NCBI GenBank assembly: GCA_013361525.1
Contig: JABFXY010000070.1
Coordinates: 1-47,496, forward strand
Direction of reading: 5' to 3'
Source of the DNA: Polyangiaceae bacterium
GTDB taxonomy: Bacteria; Myxococcota_A; Polyangia; Polyangiales; Polyangiaceae
Length of the DNA stretch: 47,496 nt
Shown here: in pieces, positions 8,651 to 17,872 of the stretch
Numbering within the stretch: position 1 is the first letter of the stretch
Layout of the letters: the number at the start of each line of letters is the position of its first letter
Position numbers and translations under genes: made by a program
The notes under the pieces: model-generated
Database searches by the model: none
What the model was told of the DNA's origin: nothing
What the model saw: only the letters and a program-made list of their open reading frames with translations

Positions 8651-9796
8651 CTACCAGAGTAGCCCGGTCGCCTCGACGCCGAAGCCGTTACCGGGCATTG
8701 CCGCAGGGCCCACGCCGACGAGCTTCGCGAAGTCGAACTCACCGAGATCGTCTTCGATGTCGTTACCCGCGTAGTCTTTTCGATTCGGCGGAGCGAGCAG
8801 CGCACCGACGCCGATGCCGATGAGACCGCCGATGCCCTGCGCGATGAGGCCCGTGCGCGGATCCGCGTCGACGCCGAGGTAGACGAAATAGATCGGCGTG
8901 GTTGCCGCCGCGCCCACGGCGAACCCGGCCCACATCGCGCCGAGCTGGGACCAGCTCGGCGTCCAGCCGAACGACACACCCGACGAGCCGAGCAAGCCGA
9001 CACCCCCGCCGATCAACGTGCCGACCGAGATCGCATCGTTCGAGCGCTTCCAATTGCCCGAGCTCGCGGCGCCGCCGAAGGCCATGCCGACGAGCCCGCC
9101 CCATCCCGATCCCGAAAGGACGAGCATGCTCGTCTTCGGTGAAGGCTCGACGAGCGCGCCGACGAGGCCGCCGACCGTGCCGCCCGCGAGCGAGCCGACG
9201 AACGCCGCGCGACCGAGCGCCGCAAATCCCCATTCGTCCGCGCTCGACGACAGCGCCGATTGCACCGACCACGCGCCGAGGCCGAGACCGCCGCCGAGCC
9301 ACATGCCGGTCGCGAGCGCAGCGGGGAAGCCCTCCGGAAATTTGTCGATGGCGTAGTCCGCGATGAACACACCGACCGGCGCAGCGGCGCCGAAGAGAGC
9401 CGGCATGATGATCGCGATACCCGGGTTCTCGACCTCCGCTTCGACGTCGAGCCAAACACCGGTGCCGATGCCCCAGACGATCGAGGTCCCGTAGAGGTAG
9501 CCGACCTCGAGCGACGTTCGCTTCTTGTCGGTCTCGTAGAAGCCCGGGCCATAAGGCGGATAGCCGCCGTAGGGAGGCTGGCCATAGCCCGGCTGACCAT
9601 ACGGTGGCTGGCCGTACCCGGGCTGACCATACGGCGGGGGCTGACCGTAAGGAGGGGGCTGCCCATAAGGGGGTGGTTGCCCAGGAGGCGGCTGCGGACA
9701 GAATTGCCCCGGCGGGCACCCCTGCGCGTACGCGTCCATTGCGAGCGACACGCAAAAGAGCGCGGCGCCGGCGGCGGCCCACCCCCTTGCGGTCAT
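8651..9796 (-). CDS. exported Pro/Gly/Tyr-rich repeat protein with glycine-rich hydrophobic body
   Basis: A 381-residue protein of unknown function. Residues 1-25 form a signal peptide (AAGAALFCVSLAMDAYAQG). Residues 26-85 are a repeat region built from QPPPYG and QPGYG units. The rest is a series of hydrophobic, glycine-rich stretches (GGTVGGLVGALV, GGLIGIGVGALL) resembling glycine-zipper or multi-pass segments, so an envelope location is likely. No catalytic motif is visible. The ATG at 9796 overlaps the gpsA stop (ATGA), so the two are translated together. The functional link to glycerol-3-phosphate metabolism is unclear and may only reflect shared expression. Confidence 0.8.
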   Translation of the reverse strand: MTARGWAAAGAALFCVSLAMDAYAQGCPPGQFCPQPPPGQPPPYGQPPPYGQPPPYGQPGYGQPPYGQPGYGQPPYGGYPPYGPGFYETDKKRTSLEVGYLYGTSIVWGIGTGVWLDVEAEVENPGIAIIMPALFGAAAPVGVFIADYAIDKFPEGFPAALATGMWLGGGLGLGAWSVQSALSSSADEWGFAALGRAAFVGSLAGGTVGGLVGALVEPSPKTSMLVLSGSGWGGLVGMAFGGAASSGNWKRSNDAISVGTLIGGGVGLLGSSGVSFGWTPSWSQLGAMWAGFAVGAAATTPIYFVYLGVDADPRTGLIAQGIGGLIGIGVGALLAPPNRKDYAGNDIEDDLGEFDFAKLVGVGPAAMPGNGFGVEATGLLW

Positions 9797-10794
9797 CGCT
9801 CGCTCCGCAGCTCGCGGGTCATGATGTCGACCACCGCCTGCCGCGGGTGTTTGCCTTCGTAGAGAACTTTGTAGACCTCGTGCGTAATCGGCATTTCGAC
9901 GCCCTCGCGGATGCTGAGGTCGTACGCGCTCTTGGAGGTTTTTACGCCCTCGGCGACGTGTCCAAGGCCGCGCAGGATTTCGTCGAGCTTGCGGCCCTTG
10001 CCCAGCTCCACGCCGACGGTGCGGTTACGCGACAGGTCGCCGGTACAGGTCAACACCAGGTCGCCCATCCCCGACAGGCCCGCTACCGTCATCGGCTCGC
10101 CGCCGAGGCGCATCGCCAGCATGCCGATCTCGTGTAGGCCGCGGGTGATCATGCCCGCGCGCGAGTTGTGGCCGAAGCCGAGGCCGTCGATGGCGCCCGC
10201 CGCAATGGCGATGACGTTCTTCAACGCGCCGCCGATCTCGACGCCGATGACGTCGTGCGAGCTGTAGACGCGCAGCTTGTCGCTCGCGAACGCGCGCTGC
10301 ACCGTGAGCGTGTTGTCCGCATCTTTGCCGGCGACGACGACCGCCGTCGGCATCCCGAGAGCGACCTCTTTCGCGAAGCTCGGCCCCGAGAGGTACGTGA
10401 GGCGCGGCACGGCCTCATGACCGAGCACGTCCTCGATGACCTGGCTCATCAGCATGAGCGAGTCGTTCTCGATTCCCTTCGACGCGCTGCAGAGAAGCGC
10501 GCTCTTCGGGATGAGCGGCTTCGCTTTGGTCATCACCTCACGAACCGCGTGCGACGGCACGACGACGACGATCAGCTCGACACCGGCGAGCGCCTCTTCG
10601 AGCGAGGTCGTCGCCTTCAAGTTCGGCGGCAGCTGATGCCCCGGCAGGTAGCGCTTGTTCTCGTGCGCCTCGTTGATGGTCGCTGCGACGCCATCATCGA
10701 CCGCCCAAATCAGCGTTGGATTCCCCTTGTCGGCGAGCACCTTCGCGAGGGCAGTACCCCAAGCACCCGCTCCGAGAACACATATTTGGCTCAT
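9793..10794 (-). CDS. gpsA: NAD(P)+-dependent glycerol-3-phosphate dehydrogenase
   Basis: A 333-residue enzyme, the normal GpsA length, that reduces dihydroxyacetone phosphate to sn-glycerol-3-phosphate for phospholipid synthesis. The N-terminal Rossmann motif is GAGAWGTALA (residues 8-17). Also visible are LIVVVVPSHAVREV, KGIE, LSGPSFAKEVA, and the active-site lysine region GGALKNVIAIAAGAIDGLGFG with NSRAGMITRG. The ATG at 10794 begins the protein directly at the nucleotide-binding strand. The stop overlaps the start of the exported repeat protein. Confidence 0.96.
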   Translation of the reverse strand: MSQICVLGAGAWGTALAKVLADKGNPTLIWAVDDGVAATINEAHENKRYLPGHQLPPNLKATTSLEEALAGVELIVVVVPSHAVREVMTKAKPLIPKSALLCSASKGIENDSLMLMSQVIEDVLGHEAVPRLTYLSGPSFAKEVALGMPTAVVVAGKDADNTLTVQRAFASDKLRVYSSHDVIGVEIGGALKNVIAIAAGAIDGLGFGHNSRAGMITRGLHEIGMLAMRLGGEPMTVAGLSGMGDLVLTCTGDLSRNRTVGVELGKGRKLDEILRGLGHVAEGVKTSKSAYDLSIREGVEMPITHEVYKVLYEGKHPRQAVVDIMTRELRSER

Positions 10795-10864
10795 CGACGC
10801 GGCACGATATCACGCCCGCCGCCCCGCGAAACACAGCGGCGCCACCGAGCACGAAAGCCGACGA

Positions 10865-11055
10865 AGAGGGTTCGCCAAGGGCGCCAAGGGCAGAAGGAGG
10901 AAGAAGAGAGAAGAGGGTTCGCCAAGGGCGCCAAGGGCAGAAGGAGGAAGATGAGGAGATTTGAATTCGAAAGAGGAGGCCTGCTCGCTCTTCCGCAAAA
11001 TATCCTCCTCTCTTCTCCCTCCTCTTTCTTCTCTTGGCGCTCTTGGCGACCCCTC
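10865..11055. repeat. dispersed inverted-repeat element, copy 1 (duplicated left arm)
   Basis: Between the gpsA start and the Rieske gene lies a purine-rich left arm present twice in tandem (10865-10902 and 10912-10949, period 47) with the core TTCGCCAAGGGCGCCAAGGG. A pyrimidine-rich right arm near 11010-11055 contains CTCTTGGCGCTCTTGGCGAC, its imperfect reverse complement. The same arms recur at 25333-25452. No protein is convincing here. It lies just beyond the stop of the Rieske gene and could also form a large 3' hairpin. Confidence 0.85.
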
Positions 11056-11060
11056 TCCTC

Positions 11061-12173
11061 TCAGACCACTAGCTCGACGTCGCTGGTCGCTGCCGAAGCG
11101 GTCTCGCCGCGTTCGGCGGAGACGAGGAGGCGGGCGATGTGTTTGCCGATGACGTCGATCTCGGTGGAGACGAAATGCTCGCCGCCGAAGCGTTTGATGG
11201 TCTCCGATTGGCGCGAGAGCATCTTGGCGTCCTGGGAGAAGACGCGCATCGCGAGCGGCTCGAGGAGCGGCTTCACCACCCCGCCGGGGATTCGCATCTT
11301 GTAGCTGACGACGGCGTAGATAGCCGTCTCGAAGTCGTCGACCGGTGTCATCACGCTGTCGACGAGGATGTGATTTTCGTCGCCTATTCGGTATTCGACC
11401 TGGGCGATCGACGGCAGTAGGAACCGATCGAAATGGGTGACCATGCCGCCGGAGGGTGAAAGCACCTTGGCGACGATCCCCGGTGGACGAGGCTCGCCGA
11501 TGTATTCGACCTCGACGCGATCGGCGCTTCGCCTGAGCTGCGCTTTGATCTTCACGCCTCGGCTCTCGCTGCGGAAAAGCCCTCGATGAAGGAACGCGGT
11601 GTGGGGCACGTCGAGCGCGTTTTCCAGCGTCGAATAGAGCGTCCCCGGCGCCGTCACCCGTCGCGTGACCGTCGTGTATCCGGACACGTCGGCGAAGGCG
11701 AATCGATGCGGCTCGCCGAGCGGCTCGCCGGCTGTCTCACCCCACATCCAAATAAAGCCTTGTTGCTCGCGCGCAGGAAACGCGGTCGCGCGGCGGCTGT
11801 GCGCCTCTGCCGGGCCGACGAGTGAAGGCACGAGCTTGCATGCGCCGCGCGTATCGAATTGCCACCCGTGATAGGCGCACTCGAGTCGCTCGCCGTTCTT
11901 GCGCCCCAGCGACAACGGCACGTTGCGGTGTGGACATCGATCGACGAGGACTCCCGGCTTCCCGCCTTCGCCGCGGAACACGACGACCGGCATGCCGAAC
12001 AGCGTTCGGGCGAGTGGTTTGTCGCCGAGCTCGTCCGCGGTTGCGACGATGTACCAAGCCTTGCGCACGCGCGGCAAAAAGGCGCGAAGACCTTCTCGTT
12101 GCGCGGTCGTCCCCCCGCGGACCGTCGCATCGCCGTCGTCCGATCCCATGACTTCGAGCGGCCGCGTGGTCAT
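11061..12173 (-). CDS. Rieske [2Fe-2S] non-haem iron oxygenase
   Basis: A 370-residue oxygenase alpha subunit. The Rieske centre ligands are Cys80-x-His82 (DRCPHRNVPLSLG) and Cys99-x2-His102 (CAYHGWQFD). The catalytic mononuclear iron site is visible at about 184-196 (ENALDVPHTAFLH, with the D-x2-H-x4-H pattern). This places it among ring-hydroxylating or O-demethylating oxygenases such as the PaO/VanA type, where an electron-transfer reductase is needed. No reductase gene is nearby. The substrate is unknown. I chose the ATG at 12173, because it forms an ATGA overlap with the stop of the kinase gene; upstream in-frame starts would run back into that gene. The coupling suggests the two proteins are made together. 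Confidence 0.9.
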   Translation of the reverse strand: MTTRPLEVMGSDDGDATVRGGTTAQREGLRAFLPRVRKAWYIVATADELGDKPLARTLFGMPVVVFRGEGGKPGVLVDRCPHRNVPLSLGRKNGERLECAYHGWQFDTRGACKLVPSLVGPAEAHSRRATAFPAREQQGFIWMWGETAGEPLGEPHRFAFADVSGYTTVTRRVTAPGTLYSTLENALDVPHTAFLHRGLFRSESRGVKIKAQLRRSADRVEVEYIGEPRPPGIVAKVLSPSGGMVTHFDRFLLPSIAQVEYRIGDENHILVDSVMTPVDDFETAIYAVVSYKMRIPGGVVKPLLEPLAMRVFSQDAKMLSRQSETIKRFGGEHFVSTEIDVIGKHIARLLVSAERGETASAATSDVELVV

Positions 12174-15100
12174 GACCGAGGGTGTAGCGTAGGGTCCGCA
12201 CCGCTGTCCATGAGCGCAGCGAGATCCAGCGTGCGGCGATTTTCCTCGACGTCGAGAAAGGCGGCGCGCCACGCGACGTTGCGAATGCGTCCCGCCCGCT
12301 CGAGGAGCCGCTCTCTCGCGTCCTCGAGCGCGTCGCGCGCACGCGCGTCGTGATTGGCGGCCAGCACTTCCGCGTACACCAATCGAATCAGGGCTTCCCC
12401 TTCGTCGATCCGGCCGCGTTCCCGCACCATTTCGATTGCGCGCGCCGAAGGTTCGAGGGCGTCGGCGGCGCGCGCGAGTCCCAAGAGGGCGCGGGCGCGC
12501 GAGGCGAGCGCGCTCGGCAACATCGTCGGAATGGTGGCGAGCAGCTCACACGCGCGATCCGCCTCCGCCAAAGCCTCCTCGAGCCTGCGCTCCCGCGCGA
12601 GGACGCGCGCGCGGTAAATGCGCGTATTGCCCTCCATTCGCTTATTTCCTTGTGCGCGAAAGTCGCTGGCGCTCTTTTCGAGGTGCGTGTGTGCCTGCTC
12701 GTACGCGCCGAGCCGGCCCTCGACCGCGCCGAGGTTTTGCTCGCTCGCGGCGACGACATGTTTCAGCCCGAGCCCTATCGCCGATGCGCGCGCCGCGACG
12801 AGACAGGCGCGCGCCTGTTCATAAAGACCGAGCTCGGCGAACGCGAAGCCGAGGTTCGACCGCTCGGACGCGACCTCGCGAATGTCACCGGCCTCGTCGA
12901 ATGCGGCGACCGCGAGCTCGAGCTGCTCCGCATAACGGCCGATGTCCCCCAAAAGAAGCGCCTTCGTAGCGTATGCGCGGTAGCCCCATCCCCATTTCGA
13001 CGGATCGTCGCCGTATGCGCCGATGCTCTGCATGGCTGCCGACAGCAGGAGGTCCGCCGTCGATTCACGTCCCGCAAATTGCAAATAGTGCGCGGCGCGC
13101 GTGGCCCCGGCCGGCAAATCGGAATGCGATACCGCGTCGAACGTCCCGCAAAGATCGTCGAGGCGCCCCTGATTGCCCAATCGAATGGCCGCCAGCGCTG
13201 CATTGGCCCCCGCCGTCCACCAGCCCCGGCTGCCCATATCGATGCATTGCATCGCGGCATTGGACCGCTCCAGCATTTGGGTGTTCTCACCGAGGTGTCG
13301 GTGCGCCTCCCCTTCGAGCAAGCGCAGCCTCCCGAGGAGGGCCCCCTCAGCACCGGCTTCGACGCCGCGTTCGGCGTGGGCCACGGCTGTGACGAAATCG
13401 CCGCCGAGCATCGCGAGCTCCGCTGCTCGCGCATGAGCGACGGTGGCGCGGCGCTCTTCCCCCGCGCGCTCGTAATGCTCCGCGACGCGGGTCGCGTCGT
13501 ACGAAGCGCCGCTCTGCTCGAGCCATTCGGCAGCGAGACGGTGCCCCAACGTACGGTCGGCGTCGGTCAACGTCGCGTAGGCGGCGTCGCGCACCAACGT
13601 GCTGCGAAACGCGTATTCAGCCTCTGCCGCGCTCCGCTCGGCACCGGTGGGAACGAGCAGCTCCGCCCCCGAGAGCTCGCCGAGGCGCGTCCCCAAATCC
13701 TCGAACGATGCACCCGCAAGCAGCGCGGCGACCGCCCCAACCGTGAACGCTTCACCGAGGATGCTGCACGCGCGGAGCACGCGACGCGCCTCCGCATTCA
13801 ATCCATCGAGGCGCTCCTGAACCATTGCGAGCGCCGACTCGGGCGAGCCCGCACGCCGGCCTGCCGCGGCCGATCGAATGAGCTCTTCGAGGTGAAGCGG
13901 ATTGCCATTGGCTTGTTCCGCAATCGCACGCGCGGTCTCGGTCGTCACGTCGTCGAGCGCGTCCAACACCAGGGCGCTCGACGCCTCCGTCGAAAGTGGG
14001 GAGAGCGTCAGCGTCGCGGCGGGCTCCGTCGCACCACCCGACCGCGGAAGCTTCACCATCCCGCGCGCAAAGCCGACGACCAGCAACGGCTGATCGGCGA
14101 ACGTGTCGAGCGCGCGACCGAGGACCTGCAAGCTTGCGGCGTCGGCTTCGTCGAGATCGTCGACCACGACCACGACCGGTCCGACCGCGAGCTCCGCGCG
14201 AAGAAACCCCTCCCACGCGCCGCGAAGGAGATCGCCCATTTTGACGGGATCGCTCTTCGCCGACGACAGCGCCGCGGGCGCGTCTTGCGCCGGTGCGGAG
14301 ACGCCGACGAGCTCGCCGAGGAACGCCGCGACGCGATCGCGTTCCGCGCGTGCGATGTTTCGCCCGACGCGCGCTCGCACGCGATGCGTCGCGACGTCGT
14401 GCGGCTCGTTCATCCGCAGGCCGAAGAGGCGTCGCATCGCGCCGGCGAGCGTCGCGAGCGGCGTCGAGCGGTTGGCCGCATGCCCGGCGCCGCCGATAAC
14501 GACCGGTCGAGGCACACGGTTCTCGAGCGTGCGCGATACCTCGACCGCCAGGCGCGACTTCCCACCTCCGGGCGGTGCGACGACCAGGAAATAGGCCGCA
14601 GCGTTCTCCGTCGCGACCTCGTCGAATCGAGCTTGGACGAAGCGAAGATCGCGCTCCCGACCAACGAACGGGCGCGGTTTACCGAGCAACATCCCCGATG
14701 GATCCGCCTCACGCTCGCCCATCAAGACGAGCGCGTCGGCTTCGCTCTCGATTCGGAACCCGTGGTCCAAGAGGCCCGCGGTGACGTCGTCGATCCATAC
14801 CCCGCGACCATCGCGATGACCCGGGGGCACGCGTGCGAGGAGCGCGACCCCGCGCTCGATCACCTCTCCCACCGGGAAACCTTCGCTCACGACCGCGCGT
14901 CCAGTCGCGAGCACGACCGGTCTATTCGGAGCGACGCGGCGAATCGCGAGCGCACACCGAGCGCCTTTTGCCGCCTGATCCAGCACCGGCCCCCGCCCCG
15001 GAAGGGTAACGACGATCGAGCCGTCGACGAGCCTCTCGGCCCAACCTCCGTGCTCGAGGACCTCGCGGTAGACCTCGTCGAGCTCGCTCGGCTCGCCCTC

Positions 15101-16060
15101 CTCTCGCGGAGCGCGAGAAGCGCTCGCGTCGGATCCACCTCCGCCGACGAACAGCAGCGACAGAAGCTGCAGCTCGGCCGACGTGATCGACGGCGTGTCT
15201 TCGAATCCAGTGTCGCTCGCTTCCGGCTCACGCGCTGCGTGGTGCGAAAACGGCGCGAGCTCGCGCGCGACCGCGGCGCCGTCCTGAGGTCGTGCGGCGG
15301 GGTCTTTGAGGAGCATCCGATCGACGAGCGCCGCGAATGCGGGAGGCACCTCGGGCCTCACACTCCCGAGCTTGCGCGGCTCGTCGAGGAGGATCTTCGC
15401 CATCACCGCGAGCGGGTGATCCGCCCAAAACGGAGGCTGCCCTGCGAGACACTCGTACAACACACATCCGAGCGCGAAGACGTCGGCGCGCGGATCGATC
15501 GCTTGCAGACCCTTCGCTTGCTCCGGCGCCATGTACGCGGGTGTGCCGAGCGCTTCGCCGAAGCGGGTGATCTGTCCACCGTCGTGGTCGCGCGAGATCC
15601 CGAAGTCGACGACGATCGCGTCGGTGACGTCGCCGCTTCGAAGGAAGATGTTCGCCGGCTTCACATCGCGGTGAACGACCCCCCGCGCGTGCGCGTACCC
15701 GAGGGCCGACGCGATCCGTGAGGCCAAACGCAACGTGTCGTCGACGGACAGCGTCGCCCTCGCGATCGTTTGCGCAAGGTCCTCGCCCTGCAGCCATTCC
15801 ATCGCGAGGTAGTCGATGCCTTCGTACGCGCCGCTCGCGATGTACTCGACGATCCCGGGGTGCCCCGAGAGACGCGCCAGCACCCGCGCCTCCCGCGCGA
15901 AGCGCGCCGCTCGCTCACCTTCGCGGCCAGTAAAGACCTTCACCGCGACAGGCCGACCCGTCGAGCGATCTTCGGCGCGGTACACCTCGCTCATCCCGCC
16001 CGAGCCGGCGAGATGCTCGATCACGAACCGCCCAGCTATTTCCGTACCGCGCGCTATCAC
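12170..16060 (-). CDS. Ser/Thr protein kinase fused to AAA-type ATPase and TPR domain
   Basis: A 1,296-residue multidomain signalling protein. Residues 10-270 are a Hanks-type kinase: Gly loop GSGGMSEVY, Lys41 in VAVK, catalytic HRDVKPAN (130-137), DFG (152-154) and APE (178-180); all key residues are present. Residues 295-450 resemble a degenerate class III nucleotide-cyclase fold. A STAND/AAA-like ATPase follows with a P-loop APPGGGKS (495-502) and a Walker B in VVVVVDDLDEAD. From about residue 900 the protein is helical and TPR-like, for protein binding. This layout is common in myxobacteria. No transmembrane helix is evident, so it is probably cytoplasmic. The start is GTG at 16060. Its stop overlaps the Rieske oxygenase start, and what it phosphorylates is unknown. 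Confidence 0.93.
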   Translation of the reverse strand: MIARGTEIAGRFVIEHLAGSGGMSEVYRAEDRSTGRPVAVKVFTGREGERAARFAREARVLARLSGHPGIVEYIASGAYEGIDYLAMEWLQGEDLAQTIARATLSVDDTLRLASRIASALGYAHARGVVHRDVKPANIFLRSGDVTDAIVVDFGISRDHDGGQITRFGEALGTPAYMAPEQAKGLQAIDPRADVFALGCVLYECLAGQPPFWADHPLAVMAKILLDEPRKLGSVRPEVPPAFAALVDRMLLKDPAARPQDGAAVARELAPFSHHAAREPEASDTGFEDTPSITSAELQLLSLLFVGGGGSDASASRAPREEGEPSELDEVYREVLEHGGWAERLVDGSIVVTLPGRGPVLDQAAKGARCALAIRRVAPNRPVVLATGRAVVSEGFPVGEVIERGVALLARVPPGHRDGRGVWIDDVTAGLLDHGFRIESEADALVLMGEREADPSGMLLGKPRPFVGRERDLRFVQARFDEVATENAAAYFLVVAPPGGGKSRLAVEVSRTLENRVPRPVVIGGAGHAANRSTPLATLAGAMRRLFGLRMNEPHDVATHRVRARVGRNIARAERDRVAAFLGELVGVSAPAQDAPAALSSAKSDPVKMGDLLRGAWEGFLRAELAVGPVVVVVDDLDEADAASLQVLGRALDTFADQPLLVVGFARGMVKLPRSGGATEPAATLTLSPLSTEASSALVLDALDDVTTETARAIAEQANGNPLHLEELIRSAAAGRRAGSPESALAMVQERLDGLNAEARRVLRACSILGEAFTVGAVAALLAGASFEDLGTRLGELSGAELLVPTGAERSAAEAEYAFRSTLVRDAAYATLTDADRTLGHRLAAEWLEQSGASYDATRVAEHYERAGEERRATVAHARAAELAMLGGDFVTAVAHAERGVEAGAEGALLGRLRLLEGEAHRHLGENTQMLERSNAAMQCIDMGSRGWWTAGANAALAAIRLGNQGRLDDLCGTFDAVSHSDLPAGATRAAHYLQFAGRESTADLLLSAAMQSIGAYGDDPSKWGWGYRAYATKALLLGDIGRYAEQLELAVAAFDEAGDIREVASERSNLGFAFAELGLYEQARACLVAARASAIGLGLKHVVAASEQNLGAVEGRLGAYEQAHTHLEKSASDFRAQGNKRMEGNTRIYRARVLARERRLEEALAEADRACELLATIPTMLPSALASRARALLGLARAADALEPSARAIEMVRERGRIDEGEALIRLVYAEVLAANHDARARDALEDARERLLERAGRIRNVAWRAAFLDVEENRRTLDLAALMDSGADPTLHPRS

Positions 16061-16164
16061 CGATGCCGCTCGTCGTCAGGCCAGCGTAACGCGGGTAAGC
16101 GCATGGATCCCACCGTTCGACGCACGGACGAGGCTCCTCGAGGGCGGCGCGCGCCGCATCCTCG

Positions 16165-16782
16165 TCAGCGCTCGGCGCAGGAGGTCGGACAAACGTCGTC
16201 TTCAGGGCCTGGATCCTGCCCGAAAATGCAGACTTCGAAGTCGAGCGCGGCCACCAGACCGTCCTTGTGATCACCGACGCAGGTGCCCGGTTGCTGCTGC
16301 TCGAGCGCGACGCAGTTGAGCGCGCCCGTCTCCGGGTCCTCTTGGTTGGTGCAGAAACAATCGAGCTCCGCACCATCCTCGATGCCGTCCATGTCGGTGT
16401 CGCACATGTCGAAGCAGTCGTAGAACGCGCAGCAATCGGGGAGGCCGCCCGACTCCTCCGAGCAGCTGCCGTCCGAGCCGAAGCATTTCACGTAGTCCTC
16501 GCCGCAGATCCCGCCCTCGGGCACCACGTCCGTGCTGCCCGCGATCGCGCAGCCGAGGCAGCTCGCGTACGGGTCGATTGTGCCTTCCGGGGGCGTGCAA
16601 ACGCCGATGACGTCGCACGAAGCAAGTGGTGCCTGTCCGCCGTCCGCGGCGCTCCCGCCCGCGGGAGGCTCACCGCCGCCCTGGCCGCCCCCACCAGTGT
16701 CGCCGCTGTCGCCGCAGGCGAGGAGGAGTGCCATCGAGCCGATCAGCAGCAGAGCGGGACAGGAGCTACGGCGAGAGAGCAT
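16165..16782 (-). CDS. cysteine-rich lipoprotein
   Basis: A 205-residue predicted lipoprotein of unknown function. The signal peptide ends in the lipobox LLLAC (Cys23). A Gly/Ala-rich tether (about 25-52) leads to a body with about 18 cysteines, including CLGCA, DCCAFYDC and CFC, and with acidic patches such as DTDMDGIEDGAE, which resembles a thrombospondin type 3-like calcium-binding stretch (inference). The many cysteines suggest disulfides outside the cytoplasm. It lies downstream of a large divergent intergenic region. Similar architecture appears in the lipoprotein encoded at 17873-18502. Confidence 0.8.
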   Translation of the reverse strand: MLSRRSSCPALLLIGSMALLLACGDSGDTGGGGQGGGEPPAGGSAADGGQAPLASCDVIGVCTPPEGTIDPYASCLGCAIAGSTDVVPEGGICGEDYVKCFGSDGSCSEESGGLPDCCAFYDCFDMCDTDMDGIEDGAELDCFCTNQEDPETGALNCVALEQQQPGTCVGDHKDGLVAALDFEVCIFGQDPGPEDDVCPTSCAER

Positions 16783-17356
16783 CGGTGCTCACGATATCAC
16801 GTCGGAGACGCATCCTCGAAGCGGGCAGCATTCGGATGACGAGGCCGTGAAACACAGCGGGCCGAGAGGTGCGCCGAGGCTCAGCGGTGCGGAACCATCG
16901 GCGGGCGCACCGCGAGGGTGCGGCCGTGCTCTCAGGTCCGAGCCCTCGATGGTGAGTCGCCAAACTTGTCAGCCTCGTCGTGCCCGCTGCCGAAAATCTG
17001 ATGTGAGTGTCATGTCTGAGCCTACGGGGCTATCGCGCGTTGAGGCGTCGGTTCCGCAACGTGCGGCAAGGAGGCGGCATAAATGCGGTTACTTCGGATG
17101 GCTCGCTGTGACAGGTAATGTCCTAGTGCCTAGTTTCCTTGCTTGCGACATCTGCTCTCGAGCGATAGATTGGATTGACCGCTTGCGGTGAGGCGCGACG
17201 CGGGAAATGGGCAGTAACGGGGTGGGGCGTCTGCGAGCCCGTCGTGTCGTCGCTTCGTTTTCACGGTGCGGGGCGGAGGCACGACGGTGCTCGCGGATGT
17301 TTTGGCGATCGAGGCTCCCGCCCGTGAGGTCAAACAGTGAGTTTTGGAGGTGTCCA
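16783..17356. other. divergent intergenic region, no gene seen
   Basis: 574 bases between two divergently transcribed lipoprotein genes. Reading frames here lack ribosome-binding sites and recognisable protein character. It must hold promoters for both flanking genes, but I cannot assign -35/-10 elements with confidence. Confidence 0.5.
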
Positions 17357-17764
17357 ATGTCCAAATTGCGATGGATGTGTGCGCTTGCGTTGGGTTGTGC
17401 TCCCGCGTTCGTGATCGGCTGTCTCGAAGAGCCTCTCGATAGCGAAGATGTCGACGACGACATCGAGACCATCGAATCTCCAGACGCGGTGCAGCAGGAG
17501 TCTTGTGGCGGGTTGACCTGTGTAGAGCCCAACGAGTCGTGCTGCGCGGTGGAGGCGCCGCTCGGCACATATCTGACCTGCGTCGATACCCAGACTGACG
17601 AGAACCACTGCGGTGGCTGTGGAATCGAATGTACTGGTACGCAGCACTGCGATGCCAACGAGTGCGACGCGACGAACCCCGACGCAAAGTGCTGTCCGCT
17701 CGGCACGCGCAACTGCGGCGGGACCTGCCTGTCGGTGGTCATCCAATGCAACTGCCCGCCGTGA
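17357..17764 (+). CDS. small cysteine-rich lipoprotein with CGGCG motif
   Basis: A 135-residue predicted lipoprotein. I chose ATG 17357 because GGAGG lies 6 bases upstream and because the first 22 residues then form a lipoprotein signal peptide ending VIGC. An acidic linker (residues 27-42, DSEDVDDDIETIES) precedes a body with about 15 cysteines. The motif NHCGGCGIEC is a hallmark I associate with secreted proteins of Polyangia, where it recurs in many otherwise unrelated proteins. Function is unknown; a disulfide-rich surface protein is likely. Transcription should end at the hairpin at 17822. Confidence 0.82.
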   Translation: MSKLRWMCALALGCAPAFVIGCLEEPLDSEDVDDDIETIESPDAVQQESCGGLTCVEPNESCCAVEAPLGTYLTCVDTQTDENHCGGCGIECTGTQHCDANECDATNPDAKCCPLGTRNCGGTCLSVVIQCNCPP

Positions 17765-17821
17765 AGGCAGCGGGACGGAACAGGGGCGAGGACGGGAAGC
17801 CAGCACGCGACAAAAAGAGAA

Positions 17822-17845
17822 GAGGCGCGACCGAAGTCGCGCCTC
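17822..17845. terminator. bidirectional terminator between convergent lipoprotein genes
   Basis: A perfect 10-bp stem (GAGGCGCGAC / GTCGCGCCTC) with a CGAA loop sits between the stop at 17764 (plus) and the stop at 17873 (minus). An A-run (CAAAAAGAGA) precedes it, giving a U-run for minus-strand transcripts; the plus-strand side is pyrimidine-rich. Being symmetrical, it can serve both genes. Confidence 0.75.
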
Positions 17846-17872
17846 CTCATCTTCGATTACCGCGAGGGCTGA

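Noticed and set aside
6928..8823. A 631-codon open frame on the plus strand
   Set aside because: It is antisense to wspA and runs into the 3' end of the next gene; no motif or start signal supports it.
10865..10960. CRISPR-like array from the repeated GCCAAGGGC units
   Set aside because: There are only two direct copies, the spacer between them is about 10 bases, and there is a complementary arm downstream, so it is an inverted-repeat element.
10810..11000. Small proteins with repeated GFAKGAKGRRRK text
   Set aside because: These are readings through the repeat arms in several frames and lack start signals and conservation logic.
12350..15721. A 1,123-codon open frame on the plus strand
   Set aside because: It lies wholly antisense to the Ser/Thr kinase-ATPase gene, which has complete family motifs. 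Long antisense frames are expected at this GC content, and the product is Arg-rich with no domain.
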